Shown in pieces: positions 61,760 through 64,000 of a stretch of DNA of 64,000 nucleotides (position 1 is the first letter of the stretch; the number at the start of each line of letters is the position of its first letter). The position numbers were made by a program, and so were the translations under genes. This DNA comes from Micromonospora cremea (lineage in GTDB: Bacteria; Actinomycetota; Actinomycetes; Mycobacteriales; Micromonosporaceae), in contig NZ_FSQT01000002.1 in NCBI RefSeq assembly GCF_900143515.1, positions 1 through 64,000 on the forward strand, given 5' to 3'. The notes under the pieces were generated by a model. That model saw only the letters and a list, made by a program, of their open reading frames with translations, made no database searches and was not told where the DNA came from.

Positions 61760-63990
61760 GCCCGGCGATCGGCGCGACCCTCAACCGGGTGGACGGCCGA
61801 TTCAAGGTACGCGGCGAGTCGCGTTATTCGGCCGAGGTCCCGGTGCCCAACCTGGCGCACGCGGTGGTGGTGAACGCGAAGATCGCCAGCGGCCGGATCA
61901 TCGCGATCGACACCAGCCAGGCCGAGCGGGCCGACGGTGTGCTCGCCGTGCTCACCCACCGCAACCTGGCCCGGGTCGCCACCGTGCCGAAGCTGCTCCC
62001 GTCGCTGGCCGGGCTGGCCGCACCGGGGCAGACCTTCTTCCCGATGCAGGACGAGACGATCCACTACGCCGGCCAGCCGGTCGCCATCGTGGTCGCCGAC
62101 ACCATCGAACGCGCCGACCACGCCGGCACCCTCATCCGCTTCGAGTACGCCGCCACGCCCGCCACCACCCTGCTGGACCAGGCCCGGGACCAGGCGTACG
62201 TGCCCGAGCGGATCTTTGGCGGGCTGCTGCCCGGGCACGCGTCCCGGGGTGACGTGGCCAAGGCGCTAACCGACGCGGACGTGTGCGTGGACGCCACCTA
62301 CCGCTTCGCGCCCAACCACCACAACCCGATCGAGCCGTCGGCCAGCACCGCGGTCTGGGAGGACCTCGACCGGCTGACCGTCTACGACTCGACCCAGGGG
62401 CCGAACTCCGTCCAGTTCACCCTTGCCGAGCTGCTCGGCCTGCCACCCATCTCGATCCGGGTGGTCAGCCATGCCGTGGGCGGCAGCTTCGGTTCCAAGG
62501 CGATGGTCTGGCACCACCCGGCGTTGGCCGCGCTGTCCGCCCGGCACGTGGGCCGGCCGGTGCGACTGGTACTCACCCGGGAGCAGATGTTCACCTCCTG
62601 CGGGCACCGCGAGGAGCAGGAGCAGCGGATCACTCTCGCCGCGCGGGCGGACGGCCGGATCACCGCGCTACGCCACCACAAGCTCTCGCTCACCTCTCCG
62701 TTCGACGACTGGGCGGAGCCGTCGTTGCAGAGCCCGTCGGTGGCCTACACCAGCCCGAACTATGAGGGGATCTACCACCTGGTCCGGGGGAACACCATCA
62801 CACCGACCTTCACCCGGGCCCCCGGCGAGGCGACCGGGATGTTCGCGCTGGAGTGCGCGATGGACGAGCTGGCCGAGCGGATCGGCGTTGATCCGCTGGA
62901 GCTGCGACTGCGCAACTACTCGGCGACCGACCCGGAGAGCGGCAAACCGTGGTCGAGCAGCGGGTTGACGGAGTGCTACCAGCGGGCCGCCGAGCTGTTC
63001 GGCTGGCACGACCGCCCGCTGCCCCGATCCCGGCGGGAGGGGAACTGGTTGATCGGCACCGGCATGGCCAGCGCTCTCTACCCGGTGACCCAGCCGGTGA
63101 ACCCGCAGCGGGCCCGGGCTCGGCTCTACAACGACGGCACCGCGGTGGTCGAGGCCGGCGTCTCGGAGTTCGGCACGGGGGTCTTCACCGCGATGACCCA
63201 GGTCGCCGCGGACGGGCTGGGCATTCCGGTGGAGCGGGTGCGGTTCGTGGGCGGCAGCAGCGACCTGCCGAACGTCACCGCCGCGGTGGGTTCCGCCGGC
63301 ACCAGCGCGGTGGGCTCAGCCGTACACCTGGCGACGACCCAGCTACGCGACGAGCTGATCCGACGGGCGGTGGCCGACGACCACTCGCCGCTGCGCGGCG
63401 CGGACCCGGCCGCCGTGCAGGTCCGCGACGGCAAGATGGTGCTGCGCGACCGGCCCGACGTCGGCGAGACGTACGCCGACCTGATGCATCGCACCTTCGT
63501 GCCGGACGTGGAGGTGCTCGGCACCTGGAACCCGCCGCCGCAGGACGCCGGGTACGGGGTGCACACCTTCGGCGCGCAGATGGCCGAGGTGGCGGTGGAC
63601 GCCGACCTCGGCGTGGTCCGGGTACGCCGGATGGTCGGCGTGTTCGCGCCGGGCCGGGTGCTCAACCGCAAGACCGCGCACAGCCAGCTCATGGGCGGGA
63701 TGCTCTGGGGGCTGGGCCAGGCGCTGCTGGAGGCCACCCGGATGGACCCACGGCTTGGCCGCTGGGCCAACGCCAGCCTCGGCGACTACCTGGTGCCGGT
63801 CAACGCGGACGCGCCGGACGTGGTGGTGGACACCATCGAGGTGCGCGACGAGGCGGTGAACCCGCTCGGCATGAAGGGCGTCGGGGAGATCGGTGTGGTG
63901 GGCGTGGCGGCCGCGATCGCCAACGCCGTGTACGACGCCACCGGGCGCCGGCAGTACGAGCTGCCGATCACCCTGGAGAAGCTCCTCTGA
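61756..63990 (+). CDS. Aldehyde oxidoreductase molybdopterin subunit (PaoC-like)
   Basis: A 744-residue molybdenum-binding subunit (LNRVDGRFKVRGESRYSAEV). Motifs: molybdopterin contacts in SHAVGGSFGSKAMVWHH, FTRAPGEATGMFALECAMDE, AVGSAGTSAVGSAVHLATTQ; catalytic glutamate in GMKGVGEIGVVGVAAAIANA near the C-terminus. ATG 61756 has GGAGGGA upstream and overlaps the FAD-subunit stop (ATGA). Together the three subunits would oxidise aldehydes, probably aromatic ones as for PaoABC. Xanthine-type substrates are less likely given the [4Fe-4S] insert in the FAD subunit. Complete, ending 10 bases before the window edge. Confidence 0.9.
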   Translation: MSPAIGATLNRVDGRFKVRGESRYSAEVPVPNLAHAVVVNAKIASGRIIAIDTSQAERADGVLAVLTHRNLARVATVPKLLPSLAGLAAPGQTFFPMQDETIHYAGQPVAIVVADTIERADHAGTLIRFEYAATPATTLLDQARDQAYVPERIFGGLLPGHASRGDVAKALTDADVCVDATYRFAPNHHNPIEPSASTAVWEDLDRLTVYDSTQGPNSVQFTLAELLGLPPISIRVVSHAVGGSFGSKAMVWHHPALAALSARHVGRPVRLVLTREQMFTSCGHREEQEQRITLAARADGRITALRHHKLSLTSPFDDWAEPSLQSPSVAYTSPNYEGIYHLVRGNTITPTFTRAPGEATGMFALECAMDELAERIGVDPLELRLRNYSATDPESGKPWSSSGLTECYQRAAELFGWHDRPLPRSRREGNWLIGTGMASALYPVTQPVNPQRARARLYNDGTAVVEAGVSEFGTGVFTAMTQVAADGLGIPVERVRFVGGSSDLPNVTAAVGSAGTSAVGSAVHLATTQLRDELIRRAVADDHSPLRGADPAAVQVRDGKMVLRDRPDVGETYADLMHRTFVPDVEVLGTWNPPPQDAGYGVHTFGAQMAEVAVDADLGVVRVRRMVGVFAPGRVLNRKTAHSQLMGGMLWGLGQALLEATRMDPRLGRWANASLGDYLVPVNADAPDVVVDTIEVRDEAVNPLGMKGVGEIGVVGVAAAIANAVYDATGRRQYELPITLEKLL

Positions 63991-64000
63991 GGATCGCCCG

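Overview
This is a high-GC actinobacterial chromosomal window. It looks like Micromonosporaceae (Micromonospora-like). The signs are strong G/C third-position codon bias, many GTG starts, leaderless gene starts, an InhA-type enoyl reductase, twin NgcEFG-type amino-sugar transporters, a DUF3097 gene and a divergent MurD/MurL-type pair. Genus is an inference. I saw no rRNA, tRNA or CRISPR array.

Layout. (1) 1-9497 is one large inverted duplication centred near 4744. The two arms carry the same genes: RpiR regulator, UPF0309 sugar-phosphate SIS protein, NgcE-type binding protein, NgcF and NgcG permeases. In the stretches I compared they differ only by one-base, mostly homopolymer, indels, which break different genes in each arm. 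I read this as an assembly or read fold-back artefact at a contig end, with one true locus reconstructable from both arms. (2) 9695-15758 holds a divergent amino-sugar kinase (BadF family), a VOC/ArsR/SRPBCC operon with a clear operator, and a second NgcEFG-type transporter. (3) 15759-25859 holds an acyltransferase, a beta-alanine/valine-type semialdehyde pathway pair (aminotransferase and MmsA), an unknown gene, a divergent MurD/MurL pair (alternative D-glutamate route to peptidoglycan), and a PucR regulator with a 10-bp inverted-repeat operator.

(4) 25950-30545 is the most interesting part. A native TrmH/SpoU RNA methyltransferase gene is split in two by a 3.8-kb element with a large serine integrase. 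Both junctions share a 3-bp core (GTG). Just inside one end the element carries a complete, diverged copy of the same methyltransferase gene, so it replaces the gene it destroys. In that copy the segment matching the attachment site is written in unusual A/T-ending codons. The middle of the element looks deleted: two divergently oriented gene remnants meet at about 28268.

(5) 30634-48887 is mostly housekeeping: TPP enzyme, bifunctional penicillin-binding protein, NfeD/SPFH pair, class C serine hydrolase, DUF3097, HAD phosphatase, ferrochelatase, FabI and FabG, a two-component system, and an alpha/beta hydrolase with an acyltransferase. (6) 48846-57786 has a structured leader-like region, a MoxR-DUF58-VWA operon, a bacterial PH-domain pair, a PAP2 membrane protein, and a thioesterase/metallo-hydrolase pair. 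(7) 57918-63990 has a PfkB sugar kinase and a PaoABC-like molybdenum aldehyde oxidoreductase operon with its divergent XdhC/PaoD-type maturation factor.

Two themes run through the window. Long GATC-anchored hairpins sit at gene 3' ends, mostly between convergent genes. About a dozen genes start 5-7 nt after a TANNNT-type -10 box with no ribosome-binding site, which indicates leaderless transcripts; I used this to choose starts.
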